Origin: Cyclobacterium roseum
Lineage (GTDB): Bacteria; Bacteroidota; Bacteroidia; Cytophagales; Cyclobacteriaceae
Direction of reading: 5' to 3'
DNA: 64,000 bases
Assembly (NCBI RefSeq): GCF_010119225.1
Contig: NZ_WNKF01000012.1
Coordinates: forward strand, 108,232-172,231
Shown here: positions 17,371 through 26,347 of the stretch, piece by piece
Position numbering within the stretch: position 1 is the first letter of the stretch
How the letters are laid out: each line of letters opens with the position of its first letter
Made by a program: the position numbers and the translations under genes
The notes under the pieces: model-generated
Seen by the model: the letters and a program-made list of their open reading frames with translations, nothing else
Databases searched by the model: none
Told to the model about the DNA's origin: nothing

Positions 17371-18022
17371 GCATGTTGGTAAAAAGTGATCTAAAACTGA
17401 CTCCCGATAAAGAATTTAAGCGTTTTTATAACAAAACAAATGAAATACAAATACGAAAATGTGTCATTAAGTTAAAAAGACTTTTTTAATAATCCATGGA
17501 AGGCGTGCAAATATTTGCGTTTTATAGTAGTTCACCATCCCATGGAAGTGATTGTGAACGTGAATGGTAATTTCAGCAAAGGTTTGCCAGTAATAGTTAA
17601 TATAAGTTAGTTATCAGAATCCGAAGGAATCCTTACCCGGATCAAAAATGATTTTATTATACAGTTTATTTTAGGTGATTTTTTTAGCAAATCACTACCG
17701 GCAGATCAAAAAGCGAACCGCATCCATTTAGGAATCAGTCCATTTCTACTGTTAAATATCCAGGTAGTTGGGCCTGGCCCAAATCAGGCAACCGTTTTTT
17801 CCTCCTCCCCCTGTTAAAAGGCTATTTCGAGGCTGCTAATTAGATATAATAGCTGCCGTTTCTTTTACAGTTTTTTTCATTCAATCATTTTAGAGAATTA
17901 AGCCGTCCTTTTTTGATTCGGTAGGTCAATGCATTTTCCAGGTAACAATTATTCGGAGATTGGATATAACTGCAGAATAGAAACCATTTTATCAATTATC
18001 TTATCACTTAAATTTTATTCCC
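17371..18022. other. Intergenic region between divergent regulator and lipoprotein genes
   Basis: About 650 bases. It must contain the promoters of the minus-strand LuxR-type gene and of the collagen-like lipoprotein gene, but I could not place a good match to the TTG-N19-TAnnTTTG consensus. No gene-like frame or convincing repeat was seen. Confidence 0.4.
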
Positions 18023-18679
18023 ATGAAAATGAATGAAATCATCGATCAAAAATTACGGAATTTTATGACTTTTGCTCTTGTAATAAGCTTATGTTGGTCA
18101 TGTGACCTGTTTGAAGGTCCTAAAGGCGAACCCGGAGAAGTAGGTCCGAGAGGTGCACAAGGTGAAATGGGGCCGGTTGGTCCCCGGGGGGAGAGAGGGG
18201 AGCCGGGACAGCGAGGCGAACCCGGAGAAATTGGTCCGGTTGGACCACGGGGAGCTCAAGGCCCCAGGGGTGAAAGAGGGGCTCCTGGAAATGCCAATGT
18301 AAGGGAATATACCTTTGATGGCCATGATTTCACTGAAAGTGAGAGTTACGAAATGCTTATTCCAATGTCTCAAAGTGATTTTAGGAATAGAATTTTCTAT
18401 ACTTATATGCGGAGGGGTGCTGACTGGTACGTTTTGCCGAATTATGGATTACTGGGAAGAACTTATTACAGAACCTTTCACCGGTATGTCGAAAACAGGA
18501 ATTCGGCCAGGATAAGTATATCTCGGGTAGTAGAAACTGGTGTAGGAGAAACCTACAGTGAAATAAAGGTAATAGCAATCGAAACCACCCCAGCAGTTCG
18601 ATTCCAACTCCCTGTATTACCTACCGTTGATATAAGGGACTATAATCAAGTCGTTCGAGGAGTAGGGTTAGCAGAATGA
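18023..18679 (+). CDS. Collagen-like repeat lipoprotein
   Basis: A 218-residue exported protein. The signal sequence has a hydrophobic core ~13-24 and Cys at 24 and 27; I-S-L-C or C-W-S-C would be the lipobox. From G32 to G89 every third residue is Gly: 19 uninterrupted G-X-Y triplets rich in Pro, Glu and Arg ([10 protein letters not shown] type). This is able in principle to form a collagen-like triple helix. A globular C-terminal domain of ~125 residues follows and is not recognised. In other bacteria such proteins are stalked surface adhesins or trimeric lipoproteins. The gene is monocistronic, with a clear terminator after it. Confidence 0.75.
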   Translation: MKMNEIIDQKLRNFMTFALVISLCWSCDLFEGPKGEPGEVGPRGAQGEMGPVGPRGERGEPGQRGEPGEIGPVGPRGAQGPRGERGAPGNANVREYTFDGHDFTESESYEMLIPMSQSDFRNRIFYTYMRRGADWYVLPNYGLLGRTYYRTFHRYVENRNSARISISRVVETGVGETYSEIKVIAIETTPAVRFQLPVLPTVDIRDYNQVVRGVGLAE

Positions 18680-18706
18680 TTGAAATTGACTCTTATAAAT
18701 TTATGT

Positions 18707-18735
18707 AAAAAGCCGTTATGATTAACGGCTTTTTT
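18707..18735 (+). terminator. Intrinsic terminator of the collagen-like gene
   Basis: AAAAAGCCGTTA, a 4-5 base loop, then TAACGGCTTTTTT. A strong stem with a T run, 28 bases after the stop codon. The symmetric A/T tails could also work on the other strand. Confidence 0.85.
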
Positions 18736-19016
18736 GGTTAAAATTTCAACATTTGGACAAGGCTAAATTGCTGTCTACAGGAGCGAACTTTCCTTTCAAC
18801 ATGATGTATCTAGGCGGTTAATCATACGGTAGCGATAGCTAAACTTGGAACCCATTTGTTATAATCAAAATAACCTTTGAGCTAATGAAGATAAGATTGC
18901 TATCATCAACTGATCTTTCTCTTTGAACTTGCAATTACTAGCGGGTAACAACAGAACGCTTTTCCCGATCTACCAGTAGAAAATTATTTATCATCCAAAC
19001 CCTAACGACATCCATC
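18736..19016. other. Gap between lipoprotein genes
   Basis: Together with the terminator this makes a ~340-base stretch without a gene. Nothing further was recognised in it. Confidence 0.35.
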
Positions 19017-19295
19017 ATGAAATCGACCTTGACGGAGGAGATACAAAGAAAGATGATTATATACCGTCCGAAATTCTTCGAAAACGTACTCGGGACAGGC
19101 CATGTGACCTTCAAAAATCAAATCAGTATTCATAAAAGAAGGCTGTTCAGCGATATTCAAATGATATTGACTTTTGTAGGTTCCATTGGTTTGTTAGCGG
19201 CTTGCCCAGGTCCTGAGCAGAAGGAAAAAGCGGCTGTTTCTTACGAGAACCTTCATTTACCAAACGAGGATTTCTCTTTTGATGAGCTTGACTGA
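19017..19295 (+). CDS. Small acidic lipoprotein of unknown function
   Basis: The frame is open from ATG 19017 (92 residues). A typical lipoprotein signal begins only at Met49 (ATG 19161): a hydrophobic core, then L-L-A-A-C. Starting there gives a 44-residue precursor with a mature tail of ~26 acidic residues (ends F-S-F-D-E-L-D). The upstream ATG has a leader context like those of the neighbouring lipoprotein genes, so the longer form, with a long charged N-region, cannot be excluded. No family recognised. Confidence 0.4.
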   Translation: MKSTLTEEIQRKMIIYRPKFFENVLGTGHVTFKNQISIHKRRLFSDIQMILTFVGSIGLLAACPGPEQKEKAAVSYENLHLPNEDFSFDELD

Positions 19296-19421
19296 AAAAT
19301 CTCTATGAAGCCGATCCATAAACCTAACCCCATATTTTTTTAGCTGGGATCGGTAACAAACTAGGAGTAAACCGGATATGCAGTCAAAGAAAAGGAATTT
19401 TTAACATTAACCATCAAAACC

Positions 19422-19646
19422 ATGAAAAATGCCGCCTCATACCTCCGTAATCAAATAGCAATGGCCCTTATTATCATCTTCAGTTCCCTGCAATGGGGCT
19501 GTATAGAAGAATTGGAACCAAGGGAGCCGAGAAGCACCCAACCCGCGAAACGACCATCAGTAACTTCACCAGAACCGGGAACCAGGAAACCGAATCCAAA
19601 TCACCTTCCGAATCGCATACCTACCGAAAGACGGTTGGAGGAATAA
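19422..19646 (+). CDS. Small proline-rich lipoprotein
   Basis: A 74-residue precursor with a hydrophobic signal (A-L-I-I-I-F-S-S-L) and lipobox-like Q-W-G-C at ~24-27. The mature part of ~47 residues is almost entirely Pro, Arg, Glu, Asn and Thr (P-E-P-G-T-R-K-P-N-P-N) and is probably unfolded. The function is unknown; such tails can span periplasm or act as spacers. It is the third lipoprotein-like gene in a row in this stretch and is followed by a terminator. Confidence 0.45.
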   Translation: MKNAASYLRNQIAMALIIIFSSLQWGCIEELEPREPRSTQPAKRPSVTSPEPGTRKPNPNHLPNRIPTERRLEE

Positions 19647-19706
19647 TGTGGGGCCCGGAAAATAGAAATGCAAAACGGCAAGATTTTTTGAACTTTTTTA
19701 AGCAGT

Positions 19707-19737
19707 CCTTGAAGGCTAGAACCTTCAAGGCTTTTTT
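19707..19737 (+). terminator. Intrinsic terminator after the proline-rich lipoprotein
   Basis: CCTTGAAGG, a short loop, ACCTTCAAGG and then a T run (19731-19737). It closes the accessory lipoprotein group before the second T6SS block. Confidence 0.75.
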
Positions 19738-20021
19738 AATAAAAAAACAACCATTGTGTGGACGTTTTCATACATACCTTATTCCCTTGTAGAGGAGTCA
19801 CGAAAATTCAATTCATCTTTTTAGTCGTTTTTTTATCTAGATCCCATTCAAATAGCTAGTTGGTTTGAACCCGGGTCACGATAGCAATGCAACTCTTTTT
19901 GATGGCTTATTCATTTTTAGTCCTTTGAAGTTCATTTATAATTTTCCTAAAAACCGATAATTTCTTTCCAATTCGGGTAACAGTAAGGCCAGTAGGTGGA
20001 TATAGGTTCAAAATTGCTGTA
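19738..20021. other. Upstream region of the second T6SS operon
   Basis: With the preceding terminator this is a ~375-base gene-free stretch. It should contain the promoter of the tssE-tssO operon. TTG at the beginning of a TTGATGGC stretch and a TAGTCCTTTG further on are only a loose match to the Bacteroidota consensus, so no promoter is assigned. Confidence 0.35.
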
Positions 20022-20462
20022 ATGAAAAACCAATTCTACAAACTTCCCCTGTCTCTTGCCGGAATCATGCAGAAAAAAGATCACCGGACCTGTACCCTGG
20101 AGCAATCCATTGCCCAGCACCTGCACCTGATCATTACCACCGCGTTCGGTGAGCTGCCCGTGGATGAAAATTATGGCTGCTGCATCTGGGAATTTGATTT
20201 TGACAATATTACCAGCAGCCATAAAATCAAGGAATATATCAGGGAATCCCTTTCCGAGGCCATCGTCCGCTATGAAAGACGCCTGGATAATGTTCGGGTA
20301 GAGCTGGAAATCGGACAGGAGGAGCAGGCCAGTCCAAAAAGTGGATTTCGGGTGAAGAAAAAGATTACCATAACCATTACGGGATGGCTCCACGCCACGA
20401 ATGAGAAATTCATTTACGAAGACAGCATTTTTACGGGGCCTTTGTCTTACCAATTGATTTGA
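20022..20462 (+). CDS. tssE: TssE, gp25-like T6SS baseplate protein
   Basis: A 146-residue protein of the gp25/TssE family, a wedge component of the T6SS baseplate. It shows the family pattern: an N-terminal helix with S-I-A-Q-H-L-x-L-I-I-T-T, G-E-x-P-x-D-E-N-Y-G, then W-E-F-D-F, and the conserved E-x-I-x-x-Y-E-x-R-L region (E-A-I-V-R-Y-E-R-R-L) at ~80-90. The length is normal. It is the first gene of the second T6SS block, and its stop is 6 bases before tssF. Confidence 0.88.
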   Translation: MKNQFYKLPLSLAGIMQKKDHRTCTLEQSIAQHLHLIITTAFGELPVDENYGCCIWEFDFDNITSSHKIKEYIRESLSEAIVRYERRLDNVRVELEIGQEEQASPKSGFRVKKKITITITGWLHATNEKFIYEDSIFTGPLSYQLI

Positions 20463-20468
20463 TCCGCC

Positions 20469-22322
20469 ATGTTGGAATCCAGAGAACATATCAAAACCAG
20501 AATGCTGAAGCATGCCGCCAGAATGTGGGGATACACTGAAACCCAGGTAGAGAGTAATTTTGACCCCCTGGTGGGCCTCTTATTGGAGGCCTGTGCGACA
20601 GAATTGGAGAAGGTGTCTTCGGATATCCAGGCCTCCCGATCAAGGATCATGGAGCGCCTGGTAAGCCTACTGTCTCCTGAGACCCTTACCGGTGCACTTC
20701 CTGCTCATGCGGTGGCCAATGCCATACCTTTAGAAAACATTGCCCTTGCAGACCCGGACATGCAATTTTATACCCGGATCAAACTAAGCAGTCGGGGTGA
20801 AAACCAGGATTCCCAGGGGAAAGACATTTACTTTTCCCCTACAGCCCACTACCAACTCAACAAAGCTACGGTCCGGTTAATGGTCATTGGGAATCAATTG
20901 TACAAAACCGCCGGCAATCACAAAGAGGTAATGGCTACCGCAGCCCAGGTACAGTCCAGTGACACGGTTTGGTTAGGTATCGACCAACCCGAGGTAAGCC
21001 TTCACCGAACCGCTTTTTATTTTGACTTCCGGAATGAAGCCGATAAAAAGTTGTTTTACCATCAGTTGCCGAACGCCAAATGGTATTTTAACGACCTTCC
21101 TTTAGCACATTCCCCTGGAATGGAGCATGCAGAAAAGGCCGGAGAAAAGCGAGGATTGATAGAATCAGACCCGGCCGAAGGGGTGCTGTTAAAGCAAGTA
21201 ATGGCGGAAACCAACCGATTTTACCAGCCCTATTTTATAACCCTTTTGGACTCGGAAGGCGAAACTGTTTGCAAGGAAAATTTTCCTTCCGAAGACGTTT
21301 TAGAAAACTTTCGGGGAAAGGAAGTGGATGAATGGAAAAGTGAGCCAATACGATGGGTAAAAATCCGCTTCCCTGAGATAGTGTCTGGTACTTTATTGAA
21401 AGACCTCGTTTGTACCATGAACTGTTTTCCGGTGATTAACCGGCAGCTGCATGAAATCAATTTCCGGATGCAAGACATTATGAACGTCGTCCCTCTTTAT
21501 TCGGAGGACCTGTTTTTTGATCTGGAGAAAGTACATACGGATGATAATCAGCCCCTTTCTTCTCTTTCAGATGGAATTTCAGATGCCTCGTCTCCCGTGC
21601 TATTAATGCGGCAAGGAGGCATTGGCCGATTTGATGAGCGGGACGCAGCAGACATCATCGATTACCTTTTACAATTGCTCAGGGATGAGCGGGCCGCTTT
21701 TGCCATTATGGACAATGATTTTGTAAATAAGGAAATGAAAAACCTGAAACAGGTAATGAATAAACTGGAACAAAGATTAGAAGCCAGTAGTGTACAAAAA
21801 GGATCGAAGCCTTATTTGGTTATTCAGCGTGAACAGCACCAGACCAAACCAAATTTAACGATTCAATTTAGCAGTACTTACGGGAGGCTAGCCAACCATA
21901 TTAAACCAGGCACCAGGTTACTTCCCTACAATGGAAGTTCATTTATCAGCAACAATGTCATGCTGGTCAGTCAAACGATAGGTGGGAGAGATAAATTGTC
22001 TGCTACAGAAAAAGTTATGGCTTATAAAAGTGCCCTTTTATCCAAAGACAGGTTGACAACAGCGGCGGATATTAAAGCCTATTGTGAAAGTAAAATGGGT
22101 CATCGGGTAGGGGATATTGAAATTCACAAAGGAATTTCCATACTCCCTAATACCAGGCAAGGGTATCAAAAAACGATAGATGTAGTCATTACACTGAGTG
22201 AAGAAATCTATGGCAGCATGGACCAATCCGGAGAACTGGATTACTGGAGGGCCTACCTTACTCAGGAATTGGAAGAAAAGATGATGATATGGATGCCAAT
22301 AAAAGTGATTTTGAAAAGATGA
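20469..22322 (+). CDS. tssF: TssF, T6SS baseplate protein
   Basis: A 617-residue TssF-type protein. Together with TssE, TssG and TssK it builds the baseplate wedge in the cytoplasm at the inner membrane. The N-terminal region (R-E-H-I-K-T-R-M-L-K-H-A-A-R-M-W-G, then D-P-L-V-x-L-L-L-E-A-C-A-T-E-L) and the C-terminal part with R-L-T-T-A-A-D-I-K-A-Y-C-E-S fit the family as it appears in Bacteroidota. The gene is complete, with no breaks. Confidence 0.85.
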   Translation: MLESREHIKTRMLKHAARMWGYTETQVESNFDPLVGLLLEACATELEKVSSDIQASRSRIMERLVSLLSPETLTGALPAHAVANAIPLENIALADPDMQFYTRIKLSSRGENQDSQGKDIYFSPTAHYQLNKATVRLMVIGNQLYKTAGNHKEVMATAAQVQSSDTVWLGIDQPEVSLHRTAFYFDFRNEADKKLFYHQLPNAKWYFNDLPLAHSPGMEHAEKAGEKRGLIESDPAEGVLLKQVMAETNRFYQPYFITLLDSEGETVCKENFPSEDVLENFRGKEVDEWKSEPIRWVKIRFPEIVSGTLLKDLVCTMNCFPVINRQLHEINFRMQDIMNVVPLYSEDLFFDLEKVHTDDNQPLSSLSDGISDASSPVLLMRQGGIGRFDERDAADIIDYLLQLLRDERAAFAIMDNDFVNKEMKNLKQVMNKLEQRLEASSVQKGSKPYLVIQREQHQTKPNLTIQFSSTYGRLANHIKPGTRLLPYNGSSFISNNVMLVSQTIGGRDKLSATEKVMAYKSALLSKDRLTTAADIKAYCESKMGHRVGDIEIHKGISILPNTRQGYQKTIDVVITLSEEIYGSMDQSGELDYWRAYLTQELEEKMMIWMPIKVILKR

Positions 22323-22344
22323 AATTGAGCCCGCCTGGAGTCAG

Positions 22345-22470
22345 ACCGGCATGACGAAAACGTCACACAGAGGGGTGATTATTAATCTTGCGAAGACTCC
22401 ATCTGACCATTACAGGCAATCGTCAAAGATTCCCTGTCTGCCGACCTTTAGGCAGGCATCTGACCAATAA
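22345..22470. repeat. Dispersed repeat, copy A (between tssF and tssG)
   Basis: Most of the 165-base gap is a repeat that starts ATGACGAAAACGTCA, passes GGGGTGATTAT and CTTGCGA, and reaches CTGACCATTA at ~22412. It ends with a small hairpin GTCTGCC / GGCAGGC before a second CTGACCAATA. A related copy lies at 56098-56192, between two exopolysaccharide genes. It looks like a genome-wide intergenic element of this lineage; no coding role is apparent. Confidence 0.65.
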
Positions 22471-22487
22471 AAGAAAATAATAAACGG

Positions 22488-23438
22488 ATGAACAAGGACC
22501 AATTATTACCGGCATTGCAGCGAGAAATTAATCATGGGCCCGCAGATCTCAAGGCAGAATCAATAGTGGTCCTGGCCATGGGGAAGGGATTGGTACAAGA
22601 AGACTTTGCTATCGCTTCGGAGAGCAGCAGGCGACGTCCCTACAGTAAGGATGTGCTTTCCCCTGGATTAGAAGAAGACCGTCACAGAAAGGCCTTTTTA
22701 CAACTGGAACTGAGTAGGGACGGTTGGTACGATCATTTGCCGGAGGGCTTGTTTCATCAACCGGTCCAATCCGGAGTACCGGGACTTTCAGCTGGGGAAA
22801 TGGCTGCAGAATATGTTCAAAACAAGCAAATAGAATTGGAAAACAGGCGGTTTTTCAGGCCATTTGAGCAGGCGTTTTATGAAGAAAGGGTATCCCTTGA
22901 GTCAGAGGAATTTCAGCTCTTAAAAGGGTTGAATACCGGAACCCTGAACGATTTCTTTATGGAATTTTGGGGAATTGATCCGGCCTTTCCGTCCAGATGC
23001 GTGACCCCCTTTATCGAAATGCTTCCACAGGTTCACAAAATCAATGGTGATCCGGATCTCCTTGCTCAATGCTTGGAAAAGATCATACAGGAGCCCGTAG
23101 AGGTTAAGGTAACCAATGAAGCAAGGCAGGAAACGTTATCAGATGGTTTTAATGAACTGGGTCATTCCCGGTTAGGTTCGGACCTGACCCTGGGTAATCT
23201 CTTTTGGGAGGAATCTCCCTGCTACCACTTTAGTATTGGGCCACTACAGCATTCAAGGGTGGAGGATTATCTGGAAAAGGGTATTCAGCATTCCTTTCTA
23301 AAAGTTTTCAATGATTTTTTTCTTCCGGTAGAAGCAGGTGAGCTGACGCAAATTAAGGTTTCGGAGAAGGAGATGACAAATATACTGGAGCCACATCAAG
23401 CCCCCATTTTGGGGTATTCTTTTGAGCTGGTAGCCTGA
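22488..23438 (+). CDS. tssG: TssG, T6SS baseplate protein
   Basis: A 316-residue protein in the TssG position after tssF. The sequence is weakly conserved, as usual for TssG. Features seen include an N-terminal charged helix, a central F-W-G-I-D-P, and a C-terminal segment L-G-N-L-F-W-E-E-S-P-C-Y-H-F-S-I-G-P resembling the family's end domain. Size, order and absence of membrane segments support the call. The assignment relies partly on gene order. Confidence 0.75.
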   Translation: MNKDQLLPALQREINHGPADLKAESIVVLAMGKGLVQEDFAIASESSRRRPYSKDVLSPGLEEDRHRKAFLQLELSRDGWYDHLPEGLFHQPVQSGVPGLSAGEMAAEYVQNKQIELENRRFFRPFEQAFYEERVSLESEEFQLLKGLNTGTLNDFFMEFWGIDPAFPSRCVTPFIEMLPQVHKINGDPDLLAQCLEKIIQEPVEVKVTNEARQETLSDGFNELGHSRLGSDLTLGNLFWEESPCYHFSIGPLQHSRVEDYLEKGIQHSFLKVFNDFFLPVEAGELTQIKVSEKEMTNILEPHQAPILGYSFELVA

Positions 23439-23481
23439 ACCCAAAGTTGTTGACAGGGATAGAAATTCAAAAAATAAAAAC

Positions 23482-24381
23482 ATGGAAAAGATGCTCATAA
23501 ACGAATTGACAAGAACCATCCTTATCCTGGGAATGGTGGCTGCAGGCTCATTGGGGGTGATGGTGAAGCTGATAGCAAGGGTACAGGGAAGTTTCAAACC
23601 GTATTTTAAAGCCACCATTCTTTATTTGCTGGTAGCCATACTATTGATGTCAAGTGTTGCCTCGCTCTCGTATTGGTCACACCTTAAAAACCAACAGCTT
23701 TTTCATTTGATTTTTCAGGCCTATTTTCTGATTCTTGGTACCATGCATGTGCATTGGCTGAAGGAATATGTTAAATGGGCAGGAAATGAACAGTCGTTAT
23801 TAGCGGAATTTTTATTCACCATGGTGCTAGGTCTGTTAGGAGGTGTGGGATTTATGGCAGTATTCAGTTGGTTCAGTTGGTTCAGTGAAGATTTGTTGGC
23901 TTTTAATATATCCATTGGTTCGATTATGTCCACGAGTACGATCTTATTTATCGTTCCATGGATGGTTAACCAGATGTTTTCCAATGCGTTATCCGTTCCA
24001 GGAAAAATCCTCAAAAGGTGGTATTATCCCTGCGGAGAGGAATTGGAAGAACCGGATGAAGACAAACTAAAAAATCTTCTGGTTATTAGTTTTGTGATAC
24101 AGAAACATCTGGGAGACGATCAGGAAACGCATTTTCGAGCCAAGGCACCCATAGATATGGAAATGGGCGAGCTTTTCTATTATTTCATTAACGATTACAA
24201 CGAAAGGCATCCCAATGATAAAATAGACTATTTGGATCCTTCAGGAGAACCGTATGGCTGGCTTTTTTACAAGAAAAATCCATACCTACGTCTGGCAAGC
24301 CAATATGTAGATGCCGAAAAAACCATCTATAATAATCGAATCAGGGAAAACAATGTCATTCTCTGTAACCGGATACAGTAA
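23482..24381 (+). CDS. tssN: TssN, T6SS(iii) membrane protein
   Basis: A 299-residue inner-membrane protein with about five hydrophobic segments in the first 160 residues (starting ~11-30, ~48-66, ~76-95, ~112-132, ~145-165), then a soluble C-terminal half with charged sequence. This architecture and its place between tssG and tssK match TssN, one of the Bacteroidota-specific T6SS(iii) components thought to take over the membrane-complex role, since TssJ, TssL and TssM are absent from this subtype. Direct recognition is by architecture and context. Confidence 0.75.
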   Translation: MEKMLINELTRTILILGMVAAGSLGVMVKLIARVQGSFKPYFKATILYLLVAILLMSSVASLSYWSHLKNQQLFHLIFQAYFLILGTMHVHWLKEYVKWAGNEQSLLAEFLFTMVLGLLGGVGFMAVFSWFSWFSEDLLAFNISIGSIMSTSTILFIVPWMVNQMFSNALSVPGKILKRWYYPCGEELEEPDEDKLKNLLVISFVIQKHLGDDQETHFRAKAPIDMEMGELFYYFINDYNERHPNDKIDYLDPSGEPYGWLFYKKNPYLRLASQYVDAEKTIYNNRIRENNVILCNRIQ

Positions 24382-24399
24382 ACTTAAAATTCTTGGATC

Positions 24400-25611
24400 A
24401 TGCTAAACAATCAATTTGAATATTTACCAGTGAATTGGGTCGATGGGATGAAAATCAGCAAGTCCCACTTTGTTGCTCAAAGCAATGCGCATCTCATGCA
24501 AATGGCAATGGGTTTTAGCACCTCAATAAATGAATTCAATTACGGGTTGTTGCCCGTTTCTGGAAATGGACCTAAGATAAGGGTCAGTGTGGACAATCAG
24601 CAGCAAGTGCAGGTGAGGCTTCATCACTGTCAGGCCATCACTCCTGGGGGGCATTTGATACAAATAGTTGAAGGTGAAGGGGCCAAAGCGGATGCGTTGG
24701 GGTCCTTGGTGCCTGAAATGAACCTGCCTTTACAGCGGCTTAAAGGGAAATCTACCGATTTCTATATCGTTTTGGTTATCCATCCTTATGAACGAACTCC
24801 CTGCGGGCAGGCAGACCTGACAGAACTGCCGCCAAGGCTTCCGTATTCCAGACCGACTTACACCCTGCACCTGTTACCGATTGAAGAATTGTCTTCTCAT
24901 TCCATAGGCGAATTCCAGCTTCCTATAGGCAAATTAAGGGTTCTGGAAAACAATTTGGTTTTGGATGAGAATTACATTCCTCCTTGTGCCAGGACCAACT
25001 GTCATTTCGAGTTGATCAATGTCCATACGGGTTTGGAACAGTTTTTTGGAAAACTGGAGTTGAATTCCCTGCAGATCATTCAGAAAATCCTCCAAAAAAA
25101 GCAACAAAATGACATGGCCCAGATTGTCCAAAAATTATGCGAACAGGTCATTCAATTTACTTCTTTTCATTTGGGAGATTTTAAGCAATTGGGCTTGGAC
25201 CAACCTCCTATTTATTTAATCAACAGGACCATCGCCTTCTCTAGGCTCTTAAAAAACAGCCTGGATTTTTACATCGGTTCCGGAAAAGAAGAGTTGATTA
25301 ATTATTGCGTGGAATGGTGTGGAGTCGAGAAGGGAGAATTGGAAGGGAGCTTGACTACGTTGGCACACCAGCCTTACGACCATCTCAACATTGCTGAATC
25401 AATGGAAAAAGTAGAAAACCTGGCCAAATGTGTAGGAAACCTATGGATGAATCTGGCCAAACTGGAATATATCGGTAAGCGGAAAGACACGGGAATATTT
25501 GTAAAGGAACAAATGGTACAAAAAGAGGCGGGTAACCCCTCGAAAGACCATGTAAACCAACCCACCACCGAGGACCGGCCGGGTAAAAGAAAAAGTTTCT
25601 TCTTAGAATAA
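24400..25611 (+). CDS. tssK: TssK, T6SS baseplate-membrane connector
   Basis: A 403-residue TssK-like protein. It begins with the family's opening pattern: V-N-W-V-D-G-M-K-I-S-K-S-H-F-V-A-Q, equivalent to the 'W.eGM.L.pqHFq' signature, at ~9-26. A shell region follows with P-Y-E-R-T-P-C-G and R-P-T-Y-T-L-H-L-L. TssK trimers link the baseplate to the membrane complex. The C-terminal ~30 residues are charged and disordered. It starts 18 bases after tssN. Confidence 0.85.
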   Translation: MLNNQFEYLPVNWVDGMKISKSHFVAQSNAHLMQMAMGFSTSINEFNYGLLPVSGNGPKIRVSVDNQQQVQVRLHHCQAITPGGHLIQIVEGEGAKADALGSLVPEMNLPLQRLKGKSTDFYIVLVIHPYERTPCGQADLTELPPRLPYSRPTYTLHLLPIEELSSHSIGEFQLPIGKLRVLENNLVLDENYIPPCARTNCHFELINVHTGLEQFFGKLELNSLQIIQKILQKKQQNDMAQIVQKLCEQVIQFTSFHLGDFKQLGLDQPPIYLINRTIAFSRLLKNSLDFYIGSGKEELINYCVEWCGVEKGELEGSLTTLAHQPYDHLNIAESMEKVENLAKCVGNLWMNLAKLEYIGKRKDTGIFVKEQMVQKEAGNPSKDHVNQPTTEDRPGKRKSFFLE

Positions 25612-25640
25612 ACGAATAAACCATTAAATAGCATAAAGTC

Positions 25641-26162
25641 ATGAAACATGTATTAAATGCCCGGGAGAGGAACCACGCACTTATGGTCTTTGTCCTTTCC
25701 TTTATTGTTACGGTGGCCCTCATTGTGAGTGCGGTATTTTTCCTTACCCTGGTCCCTGAAAATGAAAATACAGCACTGAGGGAAGAAATAAAAAGCTTTG
25801 AACTGCAGGAGTTCGAGCAGAAGGAATTTATTGATGCCATGGAAAAGATCCAGGAGTTGACCGATTCCCTTCAGAAGATTGGGGAAATCAACCCATTGGT
25901 GAAAAGTTCCATTGAGCAACACCTGCGGGACATGAACCAGCCCGGACATAAAGAAGGGGATCTCTATGGAACGACCAATACGAATATTTTTAATTTTTTG
26001 TATGACTATACGGTCATGAACGAGCAAATTATTTCCTTAAAGGAAAAACAATCCCGGGTGGAATATTTGGAGGAAGAATTAAGAAAATTCAAAGACAAAG
26101 TCGATGAATTAAACAGGGACCTGGATTTTCATAGAAAGGGGGGCAATCTTTCTGCCCGATAA
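25641..26162 (+). CDS. tssO: TssO, T6SS(iii) single-pass membrane protein
   Basis: A 173-residue protein with a short basic N-terminus, one membrane segment at ~15-37 (V-F-V-L-S-F-I-V-T-V-A-L-I-V-S-A-V-F-F) and a long coiled-coil periplasmic or cytoplasmic tail with heptad-like Leu/Glu spacing. Size, topology and position after tssK match TssO of Bacteroidota T6SS(iii). It is the last recognised T6SS gene in the window. Confidence 0.75.
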   Translation: MKHVLNARERNHALMVFVLSFIVTVALIVSAVFFLTLVPENENTALREEIKSFELQEFEQKEFIDAMEKIQELTDSLQKIGEINPLVKSSIEQHLRDMNQPGHKEGDLYGTTNTNIFNFLYDYTVMNEQIISLKEKQSRVEYLEEELRKFKDKVDELNRDLDFHRKGGNLSAR

Positions 26163-26347
26163 CATCGGATTTACCGAAAAAGCTAATTAAAATATTTGGA
26201 TATAAATTAACCATATAATATTTGTTATTGTAAAAGTTTATATCTATGTTTATTATGTTTTTTAATACTAGACCAACTTTATGGCCCTATCAGTAGCATA
26301 TTTCAGCATTTGTTTTAATTAATTATTTAATAAACTCTATATTCTTT

